64,000 nt of DNA from NCBI RefSeq assembly GCF_000967655.1, contig NZ_JXYA01000011.1, forward strand, positions 1 to 64,000, written 5' to 3'. Source of the stretch: Pseudoalteromonas rubra. GTDB taxonomy: Bacteria > Pseudomonadota > Gammaproteobacteria > Enterobacterales > Alteromonadaceae. A program made the position numbers and the translations under genes. The notes under the pieces are model-generated. The model saw nothing but the letters and a program-made list of their open reading frames with translations. It had not been told where the DNA came from and made no database searches. This document shows, piece by piece, positions 25,804-35,200 of the stretch; position 1 is the first letter of the stretch; the number at the start of each line of letters is the position of its first letter.

Positions 25804-27624
25804 ATGTGTGGTATAGTTGGTGCGGTAGCAGAACGTCCTGTTAACCGTATTTTGATCGAAGGTTTAAAGCGTCTTGAGTACCGTGGATACGATTCAGCCG
25901 GTGTCGCACTAAGCGAAGCAGGCACTTTGAATACGGTTAAGGCTGTGGGTAAAGTGGTAAACCTGGAAGCGGCTGTGGCCGAAGCTGGCGTCAGCGGACA
26001 CACAGGTATTGCGCACACACGTTGGGCTACACATGGTGGTGTAACCGAAGTGAATGCCCACCCACATATTTCAAACAGCGAAATCGCGCTGGTTCACAAC
26101 GGCATCATCGAGAACCACGAATCGCTGCGCTCAGTACTTAAAGACGATGGCTACACCTTCCTGTCTGATACTGACACCGAAGTCATGGTTCACCTGATCC
26201 ACCAACTGCGTCAGCAGCACGACTCTCTGCTGGACTCTGTTAAAGCCGCGGTTAAGCAGCTTGAAGGTGCTTACGGCACTGTGGTATTCGACAAAGCCAA
26301 CGACAACGAAATCATCGTGGCCCGTTCAGGCAGCCCGCTGGTGATCGGTTTAGGTCTGGGCGAAAACTTTATCGCGTCTGATCAGCTGGCACTGCTTGCG
26401 GTAACACGCAATTTTATTTTCTTAGAAGAAGGCGATGTAGCACGCATCACCCGCGATACGGTCGAAATTTACGACATCAACGGCGAACCTGTTGAGCGTG
26501 AAGTGGTTGAATCCAACATTTCTCAGGATGTCTCGGGCAAAGGCGAATACCGCCACTACATGCTTAAAGAAATCTACGAGCAGCCAATGGCCGTGCGTAA
26601 CACACTGGAAGGTCGTTTAGATGGCGACAAAGTATCGGTAGATGCGTTTGGCGACCAGGCAAACCAGATCTTCAAAGACGTTAAACACGTTCAGATCATT
26701 GCTTGTGGTACGTCTTACCACTCAGGCATGGTGGCGCGTTACTGGCTAGAGCAATACGCAGGCGTAAGCTGTAATGTCGAGATTGCCTCTGAATTCCGCT
26801 ATCGTGAGTCGTTCGTGCACGAAAACAGCTTACTTGTAACCATTTCTCAGTCTGGCGAAACCGCCGATACGCTGGCGGCATTGCGCCTGGCTAAAGAGCA
26901 GGGTTACATGGCCTCTATGACCATCTGTAACGTGCCAGGTTCTTCATTGGTGCGCGAATCCGATCTGGCCTTTATGACCAAAGCCGGTGCCGAAATTGGT
27001 GTAGCGTCAACCAAAGCGTTTACCACGCAATTAGTCGGCTTACTGATGCTAACTGCTTCAATCGCACAGGAAAAAGGCCGTGACCAGAGCGTGATCGTGA
27101 ATGCCATCAAGACGTTGCCAAATAAACTGGAAGAGTCACTGAACATGGCCGACGGCATTGAAGCGCTGGCAGAAGAATTCGCCGACAAGCACCACTCATT
27201 GTTCCTGGGTCGTGGTTCACAGTACCCAATCGCAATGGAAGGCGCACTTAAGCTTAAAGAAATCTCGTACATTCACGCCGAAGCCTACGCCGCAGGCGAG
27301 CTGAAGCACGGCCCACTGGCCCTGATCGACGCCGATATGCCAATCATAGTCGTCGCGCCAAACAACGAGCTACTTGAAAAGCTGAAGTCAAACGTGGAAG
27401 AAGTCCGCGCCCGCGGCGGCATAATCTACGTCTTCGCCGACAAAGACTCCAACTTTGCATCAGACGACACCATGCGCGTAATGAACGTGAATCACGTTGA
27501 AGACATCATCGCACCAGTTGTCTATACAATCCCGCTACAGCTACTGTCGTACTACGTTGCCGTGATCAAAGGCACTGACGTCGACCAGCCACGTAACCTG
27601 GCCAAGTCAGTTACGGTAGAGTAA
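25804..27624 (+). CDS. glmS: Glutamine-fructose-6-phosphate aminotransferase (isomerizing)
   Basis: GlmS converts fructose-6-phosphate and glutamine to glucosamine-6-phosphate in the cytoplasm, the first step of UDP-GlcNAc synthesis. The N-terminal glutaminase domain has the nucleophile Cys directly after the initiator Met ([14 protein letters not shown]) and [18 protein letters not shown]. Two SIS isomerase domains follow ([42 protein letters not shown]). It ends in [13 protein letters not shown], the usual C-terminus. The length of 606 is normal. GGAG precedes the ATG. The end of this gene is the classic Tn7 target, and a Tn7-like end lies about 50 bases past the stop. Confidence 0.98.
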   Translation: MCGIVGAVAERPVNRILIEGLKRLEYRGYDSAGVALSEAGTLNTVKAVGKVVNLEAAVAEAGVSGHTGIAHTRWATHGGVTEVNAHPHISNSEIALVHNGIIENHESLRSVLKDDGYTFLSDTDTEVMVHLIHQLRQQHDSLLDSVKAAVKQLEGAYGTVVFDKANDNEIIVARSGSPLVIGLGLGENFIASDQLALLAVTRNFIFLEEGDVARITRDTVEIYDINGEPVEREVVESNISQDVSGKGEYRHYMLKEIYEQPMAVRNTLEGRLDGDKVSVDAFGDQANQIFKDVKHVQIIACGTSYHSGMVARYWLEQYAGVSCNVEIASEFRYRESFVHENSLLVTISQSGETADTLAALRLAKEQGYMASMTICNVPGSSLVRESDLAFMTKAGAEIGVASTKAFTTQLVGLLMLTASIAQEKGRDQSVIVNAIKTLPNKLEESLNMADGIEALAEEFADKHHSLFLGRGSQYPIAMEGALKLKEISYIHAEAYAAGELKHGPLALIDADMPIIVVAPNNELLEKLKSNVEEVRARGGIIYVFADKDSNFASDDTMRVMNVNHVEDIIAPVVYTIPLQLLSYYVAVIKGTDVDQPRNLAKSVTVE

Positions 27625-27646
27625 GTTGAGTTAGGTTGAGTGAACG

Positions 27647-27672
27647 AAAAAAGGCGCGAAAGCGCCTTTTTT
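27647..27672 (+). terminator. Rho-independent terminator of glmS
   Basis: AAAAAAGGCGC (27647-27657) and GCGCCTTTTTT (27662-27672) form a perfect 11-bp stem with a GAAA loop and a T run, 22 bases after the glmS stop. The Tn7-like end begins three bases beyond it. Confidence 0.94.
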
Positions 27673-27674
27673 AA

Positions 27675-27713
27675 TGGGCGGACAATAAAGTTTCACCCCA
27701 TACAATAAAGTAT
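27675..27713. mobile_element. Tn7-like right-end sequence downstream of glmS
   Basis: TGGGCGGACAATAAAGT at 27675-27691 matches, from memory, positions 3-18 of the Tn7 right end (Tn7: TG then TGGGCGGACAATAAAG). A second ACAATAAAGTATC follows at 27702, exactly 20 bases on, like the overlapping TnsB-binding sites of a Tn7 right end. In Tn7 insertions the right end faces glmS, as here. The first two bases of the end differ (AA instead of TG), so this end may be inactive. No tns genes are visible downstream. It could also be a Tn7-like relative with a different end. Confidence 0.7.
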
Positions 27714-27720
27714 CATCCAA

Positions 27721-29086
27721 AAAATCAATTTTACTACTCGAGTTAATGAAAGCTTCTTCTATTTCTTCGTATCCGACCCCAATTTAATGAGTGGCTGTAT
27801 ACTTAAAATTATGAATCTAGTTGATGTTAGGGTTAAAGCAGTTTTACATGTCAAAAATAATCAGGAGTGCCGTTGTTAGGGTTAAATTGACTTGGTCTAT
27901 TTATATTTGCTTTTTTCAAGAAATTTTGCCAGCCACTCGGTATGAAATGGATAAGCCATACCGGTATTTTTGTAAGCCATCCACGCTGATATTTAACTTT
28001 AACCTTACTGTTTTTGGTTATTCTAAAAGGGTTTGGTTGTGTGGTTTTGGGAGCCAGATGGGGGTTAATTGTTGTTTTCAGGTATTAATATAATTAGCTT
28101 CTGAAAAGCATACTAAGCACTTTCGCCTGACTATCTGTATTGAGATAAGTGAAGCTAGATTTTTTGTATGGTGGTGTTTGCTATTTTTTGATTTGGATAT
28201 CAAAACAAGATTCTTTGATATTTTCAGGAAAGTTAGTATTTGTGTTCTTGAGCAGGTAGGGAGCCCTCTTTACACACAGCCCAACCAAAGAGCTGTCCCG
28301 TACTAAAATCACCACCTTAAACCGCTTCTTTTCGTTTTTTGTAGTGCCATTATTATTCAAGAAGTGGTGCTGTCTGAGTTTCTTCAGTTGCGGCTTACCA
28401 TACTGAAACCTGCTGCCAATCATCAGCGCTACTATAGTGTCGCAATCACTGCTAAAAACAAGGCGTCGACAGGATAGTGTTTGATATTGACATCGGCTTT
28501 TGGATCTTCAAAGCACGCCAAATGCGTGATTATGCTAATTGCAACGACCCAAAAATTGCGTGGCGCAATCAATACATCAAAGACATCAATTCTCGCCAAT
28601 CTTAAGTTCTAACTCACCGCTCTTGTAATCCCTAAGTCCTTTATTATTGGACGTAAATTGTACATTTGCTTGCTCGGCGTACCCAAATGTAAGTGTATGT
28701 AAATAGTGGGCAAACTTCTTATGGCAAAAAGTTTTAGCATTGGCTAGAATGCGCGTGCCCAAAATGGGGATATGTGATCACTCTAATAAAGAAGCACTGT
28801 GATTTTTCTGGTTTCTAGTTAAGCAGCGCCAGCAGCATCAGCTATCGGGCAAGCTCGATATCATTGCTATACAGCAAGATACCCGGCCATGAATTTGGTC
28901 AATAAAGTGATGATAATGACTTTCTGGTTACGGAAGTCGCTGAAGGTTTAGTGTAACGCAGTGAAAGAGACTCAGCTGTCCATTAGCAATCGATTCCAAC
29001 GGTTGTTGACAGGTTAAACGCGGTGGTTGGCCTGAGCAACGAGTGATAGCGAAGAATAGGAATAAGAAATAGGCCTAAGGAGTTTT
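27721..29086. other. 1.4-kb AT-rich stretch without a convincing gene, between the Tn7-like end and the NRPS genes
   Basis: Frames here are short or start with no ribosome-binding site and resemble no family I recognise. Examples are an open frame at 27821-28093 (plus strand) and one at 28181-28423 (minus strand). A short plus-strand stretch near 28477-28605 reads VFDIDIGFWIFKARQMRD, then stops; it could be a decayed gene piece. GTTAGGGTTAAA occurs twice near 27826 and 27875. A TTGACA-like sequence at 29006-29011 lacks a matching -10. Only the AAGGAG at 29077-29082, the ribosome-binding site of the first NRPS gene, is clear. Confidence 0.55.
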
Positions 29087-32000
29087 ATGTCACACAGGCA
29101 ATTAAAATCAGAAACCTTCCCCTTAAATCGTCAGCAGGAAGAAATTTATATAGATTTTACAAATAGTGATAACAAGGCTCTTTTTAATATCGGTGGTTAT
29201 GTAGATATTAGGAATAGTATCAATGAGAAGTTACTTGAAATTGCGATTGGCCTGAGCATCGAAGAAAACCCGATACTTAAATCGGCCATCACTTTGAAGG
29301 GATTGAAGCCTGTACACATAATTAAGGAATCAAACTTTCAGCTGCAAGTTTTTGATTATTCCTCAGGTAATCCGGAAGAAAAGTCAAAAATTCATATAGA
29401 TAATGAGTTCTGTAAAGAGTTCTGTTTAGATGAGGGACAGCTTTATAAGGTGGGGTTAATTAAAATCTCTGAGGAGAGGTTTTGGCTATATTTCATATCT
29501 CACCATATTATTATTGATGGGGCGGGTTATGCAAATTGGATAAGGAAAATATTTGAACTATATCAGCAACTAAGTTTAGGGAAAACTCCCTTAGATTCTA
29601 GAGATAAAACGTTTCTACATATTGCGGGAGAACATGCTACTAAAACCAACGCTAAGCGCGCCTCAAAATCAAGCCTATACTGGAATCAAATTTTTCACCA
29701 ACTTCCCGATGTTCCTTTTCATCCGCTGAATAATTCGACTTGCCCGAGAAAGTCCAGTAGTAAGATAGTACTTACTATACCGCCTCTGGAGTATAGCAGT
29801 TTACTGGAGAAGGCCGCTGATAAGAACTTAGCTGTGCTGCCGTTGTTTTTAACTGCTATTTCCACACTTGTGAATCGTATTAATGACACGGATGCACTGG
29901 TCATTGGCACGCCTTTACACAATCGTACTTCAAAGGAACAGCGCGGTATGATTGGAGCCTTTATGTCCATGATGCCTGTGAAGCTAAGTTACAGCGGTGA
30001 CCAGCTGATATCTGATGCGGTGAAACAAACATCACAGTTGCTGAAGTCTGGGTTTAGGAATAGGGAATACCCTTTAAGCGCGCTTTATCGGGATTTAGGT
30101 TTGCTTCGGCAAGGCAGAAAACGCTTATATGACGTTGCATTTAACTACCAACAAATAGACTTCGACTTCAGTGAATACGGTGTAAATGCACGCACACATT
30201 ATCTCAGTCATGGGCAAGAAGAGGTGCCCTTAACCGTCACCTTGTGTGAATACGGGGATAAACAGCCCACCGAGCTGCAGCTGGATTACCGACATGACTT
30301 TTTCAGTGCTGCGCATGCGCAGGGGCTATTGGACTCAATCTTTGTGCTGGTTCAGGGGATGATAGAACAGCCGGATATAAGTCTTAATTCACTCAACCTG
30401 GTTGGTCAGGAGCAGGCAAAGAAATTAATCGAGCTGGGTCAATCTAAAACTACTGTAGAACAGCCGTTTATTAGCGCTTGTGAGATGTTTGAGCATCAGG
30501 TTGTCGCTAACCCAGATGCAACCGCCGTTATCAGTGGTGAGTATTCGCTCACCTATGAAGCCTTAAATGCGCGTGCGAACCAGTTGGCGCGGCGACTCAG
30601 AACATTAGGGGCGGGCGCAGATTCCCTTGTTGCGATTTGCCTGCCTCGCTCGATCGACATGATAGTGTCAATTTTAGCCGTGCTTAAGTCCGGCGCCGCC
30701 TATTTACCTATAGATACGAGTTATCCTAAGCAACGGATACATTATATGCTCAGTGATGCCGCGCCGCGTGTGGTGATCAGCAGTAAAACGCTTCAGGCCG
30801 ACTTAGCGCTAGACAGTGAAAATCTGCTGCTGACTGAACACTGGATCGACGGCTTGGTGCAGTACAGTGATCAAAACTTGAGTTGTGAGCAATCGGGCAA
30901 TGCAAAGCGGGCTCTGGCTTATGTTATCTATACCTCAGGCACCACAGGTGAGCCCAAAGGGGTCATGGTCGAGCATGGACAATTGAGTAGCTTTGTCAAT
31001 CAAATTAAACACTCATACAAGCTCTCTCCATCTGACCGCATGTTGCAGTTTTCATCCATAGGCTTTGATATCGCGGTAGAAGAGTGTTTCGGCGCTTTGT
31101 GTCACGGTGCGGCTCTGGTGCTCAGAAATGAAGAAATTGTCAATGATATCGGAGCGTTTTGGCAGTTCTGCCAACAGAATATGATCTCGGTGATCAGCCT
31201 GCCTACAGCTTTCTGGCATCAGTTGATGGAAGTGGGCAAAGCGCCGATAAGTACATCGCTCAGGTTGGTTATCCTAGGCGGCGAAGCGCTTAAATACGCA
31301 AAAGCGTGTCAGTGGTTTGAACTGACGCAATCGATTGAACTGCTCAATACCTACGGACCGACCGAAACCACAGTCACCGCCTGTAGTTACAGTATGCGTG
31401 GTGCGCCACAGGGAGGGCAGTCGGTACCCATCGGACAAGCGAATATAAATACGCAGTTGTATGTCTTAGACAAGCATATGCAGATGGTGCCCTATGGCGC
31501 CAAGGGCGAACTTTACATCGGGGGAGATGGAGTTGCCCGGGGGTATTTAAATCGGCCCCAGCAGACCCGTCAAGTCTTTGTCGAGGATCCGATAAAACCG
31601 GGCCGCTTATATCGAACCGGGGATATTGTTCGCTTTCAATTTGACAATAATCTGGAATTTATCAGTCGCAATGACGACCAGGTCAAAATCCGGGGATTTC
31701 GCGTTGAGCCTCAGGAAGTCAGTGAGCAGTTGTTAAAACTGCCTGAAATTTCCGATGCCATAGTTCACCCGAGAAAGCTTGAAAATGAACAGCTGCAATT
31801 GATCGCCTATGTCACCGGCGAAAAGCCGATTAAGTCCACCGAGATCATAGCGCAGTTAAAGCTGTCGCTGGCCGACTATATGACCCCGGCTGCTGTGGTG
31901 CAGGTACCGGAGTTTCCGTTTACACAAAATGGAAAAATTGCGTATGACCAGCTGCCAGTGCCTAAAGCCGAAGATTTTTACGTCAGAGAATACATTGCGC

Positions 32001-32281
32001 CTCAAGGCGAAATAGAAACATTACTAGCCAACAGCTGGAGTCGCTTGCTGGGGATCGACCTTGCCGGTCGACTGGACAACTTTTTTGAGCTGGGGGGGCA
32101 CTCCTTGCTGGTGTCCCGCCTGGTGCTTGAGCTCAACCGGGAGTGTGGCATTGAGCTGACAGTCAGCGATGTTTTTAAAGCCAAAACTCTGAGCCAGCTG
32201 GCGCAAACAATCGAACAAAAATTGTTAAGTAAAACAATCGCCGATGAAATTAACGAATTGGATAACGGGGGCTGGTTATGA
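29087..32281 (+). CDS. Nonribosomal peptide synthetase, module 1 (C-A-PCP)
   Basis: This 1064-residue protein has a condensation domain (HHIIIDG at about residue 142), an adenylation domain (YTSGTTGEPKG at about 614, YGPTETT at about 755) and a carrier domain (LGGHSLL at about 1003). As the first gene and module, its condensation domain has no upstream carrier in the line, so it may load an acyl group (starter type). That would make the product a lipopeptide; this is inference. Read against GrsA, the A-domain specificity residues are D-I-E-S-I-G-T-V-T, which I cannot match confidently. The tail (EINELDNGGWL) is acidic and ends near an aromatic residue. The stop overlaps the next gene's ATG. 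AAGGAG precedes the start. Confidence 0.92.
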   Translation: MSHRQLKSETFPLNRQQEEIYIDFTNSDNKALFNIGGYVDIRNSINEKLLEIAIGLSIEENPILKSAITLKGLKPVHIIKESNFQLQVFDYSSGNPEEKSKIHIDNEFCKEFCLDEGQLYKVGLIKISEERFWLYFISHHIIIDGAGYANWIRKIFELYQQLSLGKTPLDSRDKTFLHIAGEHATKTNAKRASKSSLYWNQIFHQLPDVPFHPLNNSTCPRKSSSKIVLTIPPLEYSSLLEKAADKNLAVLPLFLTAISTLVNRINDTDALVIGTPLHNRTSKEQRGMIGAFMSMMPVKLSYSGDQLISDAVKQTSQLLKSGFRNREYPLSALYRDLGLLRQGRKRLYDVAFNYQQIDFDFSEYGVNARTHYLSHGQEEVPLTVTLCEYGDKQPTELQLDYRHDFFSAAHAQGLLDSIFVLVQGMIEQPDISLNSLNLVGQEQAKKLIELGQSKTTVEQPFISACEMFEHQVVANPDATAVISGEYSLTYEALNARANQLARRLRTLGAGADSLVAICLPRSIDMIVSILAVLKSGAAYLPIDTSYPKQRIHYMLSDAAPRVVISSKTLQADLALDSENLLLTEHWIDGLVQYSDQNLSCEQSGNAKRALAYVIYTSGTTGEPKGVMVEHGQLSSFVNQIKHSYKLSPSDRMLQFSSIGFDIAVEECFGALCHGAALVLRNEEIVNDIGAFWQFCQQNMISVISLPTAFWHQLMEVGKAPISTSLRLVILGGEALKYAKACQWFELTQSIELLNTYGPTETTVTACSYSMRGAPQGGQSVPIGQANINTQLYVLDKHMQMVPYGAKGELYIGGDGVARGYLNRPQQTRQVFVEDPIKPGRLYRTGDIVRFQFDNNLEFISRNDDQVKIRGFRVEPQEVSEQLLKLPEISDAIVHPRKLENEQLQLIAYVTGEKPIKSTEIIAQLKLSLADYMTPAAVVQVPEFPFTQNGKIAYDQLPVPKAEDFYVREYIAPQGEIETLLANSWSRLLGIDLAGRLDNFFELGGHSLLVSRLVLELNRECGIELTVSDVFKAKTLSQLAQTIEQKLLSKTIADEINELDNGGWL

Positions 32282-35200
32282 GCATAAGTCATTTGGTAAA
32301 AGACGCATATGAACAGGGTGTCTTATTATTTTGCAGCGACGGGAAACTGGGTTTTAAGCTCAAAAATGACAATTTCCCAGACGCGCTTAAAGAGAAAATT
32401 GTCAGCCACAAAGAAGAGTTGATAGCGTTTCTCTCTGAACATAATACGACTTCGCAGGCGGGCGTCTCAGATGCAATCGCTGCAATCGCCAGAGACCAAG
32501 ACAAATACCCCCTATCTTATTCTCAGCAGCGTATGTGGTTTATGGACAGGTTATCGGATGAAAACCAGGCCTATCATATTTTCAGTGCTTTTGAAGTAGA
32601 GGGAGAGTTTGATATCCGGGCGGCCGAACTGGCGGTGACCGAAATCATAAAACGGCATGAAATATTGCGTAGTGTGTATTGCGAAGATGATTCCGGCTCC
32701 TGGCAGTCCGTATTGTCGGATTTCGAATTCAAAATTGCTCAATTCGACTTAAGTGCAGCGCCTCAAGACCAAACGAAGTCCTGCATAGAAGCCCGCTTAG
32801 GGGATGAAATAAGCAGACCTTTCGATCTGAAATCTGAACTTATGCTGCGTACCAGTTATTTCCGCACGGGTTCGAAGCGCGGAGTTTTGCTGTTTAATGT
32901 GCATCATATTGCCGCTGATGGCTGGTCAATGCAGCTGCTGGTCAAAGAGTTTGTCGAATACTATCAAACGGTGCGAGGAGGAGGGCAAATTGTTCCGGCG
33001 CCTCAGGCAATCCAGTATATCGACTTTTCCAGCTGGCAAAGACAAACACTTACCTTATCGGAGCACAATGTTTCACTGCAATACTGGCTTGAGCAGTTGG
33101 CTGATGCGCCGGATGTGCATGAATTGCCATTGGACCACACCCGTGCATCTTTATCGGGCAATAAAGGCGCGGTGCTTCACTTTAATATCGACACTGAAGA
33201 ACTGGTCGGGTTAAAAAATCTTGCCCGAGACAATCACAGCACTTTATTTATGGTGCTGCACGCCGCATTTGCTTTACTGCTGGCCAGATTGAGCAACAAC
33301 ACAGACATTTTGATAGGTACACCGGTTGCTAATCGCATGTCCGGGCCATTGGAAGAGCTGGTCGGTTGTTTTGTCAATACGCTGGTGTTAAGGGTTGACT
33401 GCGACTTACGCCAGAGCACGGAAGCGTACTTGGCGGCCGTGCGAGAAGTCAATATTAATGCGCAGCAACATCAGGCTATTCCGTTTGAATGGCTGGTCGA
33501 TCAATTACAGGTAACACGCAGTGCCAGCTATCCCCCGTTATTTCAAATTATGTTTGCCATGGACACCAATGAGCGGCAGCCTTTTGAACTAGATGGTCTG
33601 CGGTTAACACCTTATAACGGCGACAAACGGCACGCTATGTTTGAGTTGTCGTTGGACGCCCAGGAAACTCCGCAGGGCATCGCATTCAGCTTTGAATATA
33701 ATACGGATCTATTTGATCGTGGCAGCATAGAATTGATGGCCGACCGCCTGCAACGTCTGCTTGCGCAGATGGTGGCTTCGCCAAAGCAGCCGATAGGGCG
33801 ACTGGCACTGGTTTCAGACACCGAGCGGCAAGCCTTGTTGGGGATGAATGAGCAAAACCGCATGGCGTATCCTTCGGATCGCTTTATCCCTCAGATTATC
33901 GAACAGGGCATGGCGCATTGGTCGGCCAATACTGCCGTCAAGGAGCTGGATAAAAGCCTGACCTATGGCGAGCTGGATCGGCGCGCTAATTTCTTGGCGC
34001 ATAAGTTGATCACTTCGGGCATTAAAAAGGGAGACATGGTCGGGGTATTGCTGCCGCGCAGCGCAGATATGGTGATCAGCTTTCTGGCTGTATTGCGGGC
34101 CGGTGCCGTCTATGTTCCACTCAACCCGGAACAACCAGCACAAAGAACGCACAGTGTGCTGGACGAAGCACAGATTGCAACCCTGCTCAGCCATACTGGA
34201 CTCATCAAAACAGAGACAACGCAGATCATAGCGTTAGATCAGATCAACTGGCGCGATGAAGCCGTGCAAACGGCGCAGGCTCCGTGTGTTGAGGTCTGTC
34301 CTCAGGATCGGGCCTATTGCATCTTTACCTCGGGCAGCACGGGCAAACCCAAAGGCGTACTGGTCAATCACAGGGCCATCGCCAGTCAGTTTTACGCCTG
34401 GCGCGAAATGTATCGGCTGGGTCCTCAGGTATCGCAACACTTGCAAATGGCGGGTATCGGCTTTGACGTATCTGTAGGAGACATGGTGCGCGCCCTTTGC
34501 TCGGGCGGCACCTTGCATATCTGTCCTAAAGACGTGCTGTTAGAGCCCGCTGCGCTGCTTCGCACCCTGGTAGAAAATAAGATTGATATTGCTGAGTTTG
34601 TGCCGGCTACTGTACGCAGTTTGATCGGACATCTGCGCGATTTGGGCCAGACCTTGGATCAGATGAAGTACCTTATTGTAGGCTCCGATGCCTGGAGCCT
34701 GACCGATCATCGGCAAACACAAGCTAGTTTGTCTGCCGATACTCGGTTAATAAACAGCTATGGTTTGACCGAATGCACAGTCGATAGCACCTATTTCAGT
34801 TGTGAAAACAGCATTACAGATCATTCGGGCATTGCAAATATAGGTAAAGCGATGCCTAACGTGAAAATCTACGTATTAAACGAGTATCAGCAGTTACAGC
34901 CCCAAGGGAGCGTTGGTGAGCTATATATAGGAGGCGAGTCTGTCGCCGAAGGTTACCTTAATCTGCCTCAGCTAAATGCCGAACGCTTTTTGGCCGATCC
35001 ATTTTCCGATGATACAGACACAAAAGTGTTTAAAACCGGTGATCTGGTCCGTTACTTGCCCGATGGTCAGCTAGCCTTGGTCGGACGAAAAGACGAGCAG
35101 GTTAAAATTCGCGGCTTTCGAATTGAGCTGGGGGAAATTGAATATCACTTATCCGAATTGCCTCAAATCAAGTCTTGCCGTATTCATATTCATCAGGATG

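Noticed and set aside
28181..28423. Minus-strand 80-residue gene in the intergenic stretch
   Set aside because: No ribosome-binding site, no recognisable family, and the composition matches its AT-rich noncoding surroundings.
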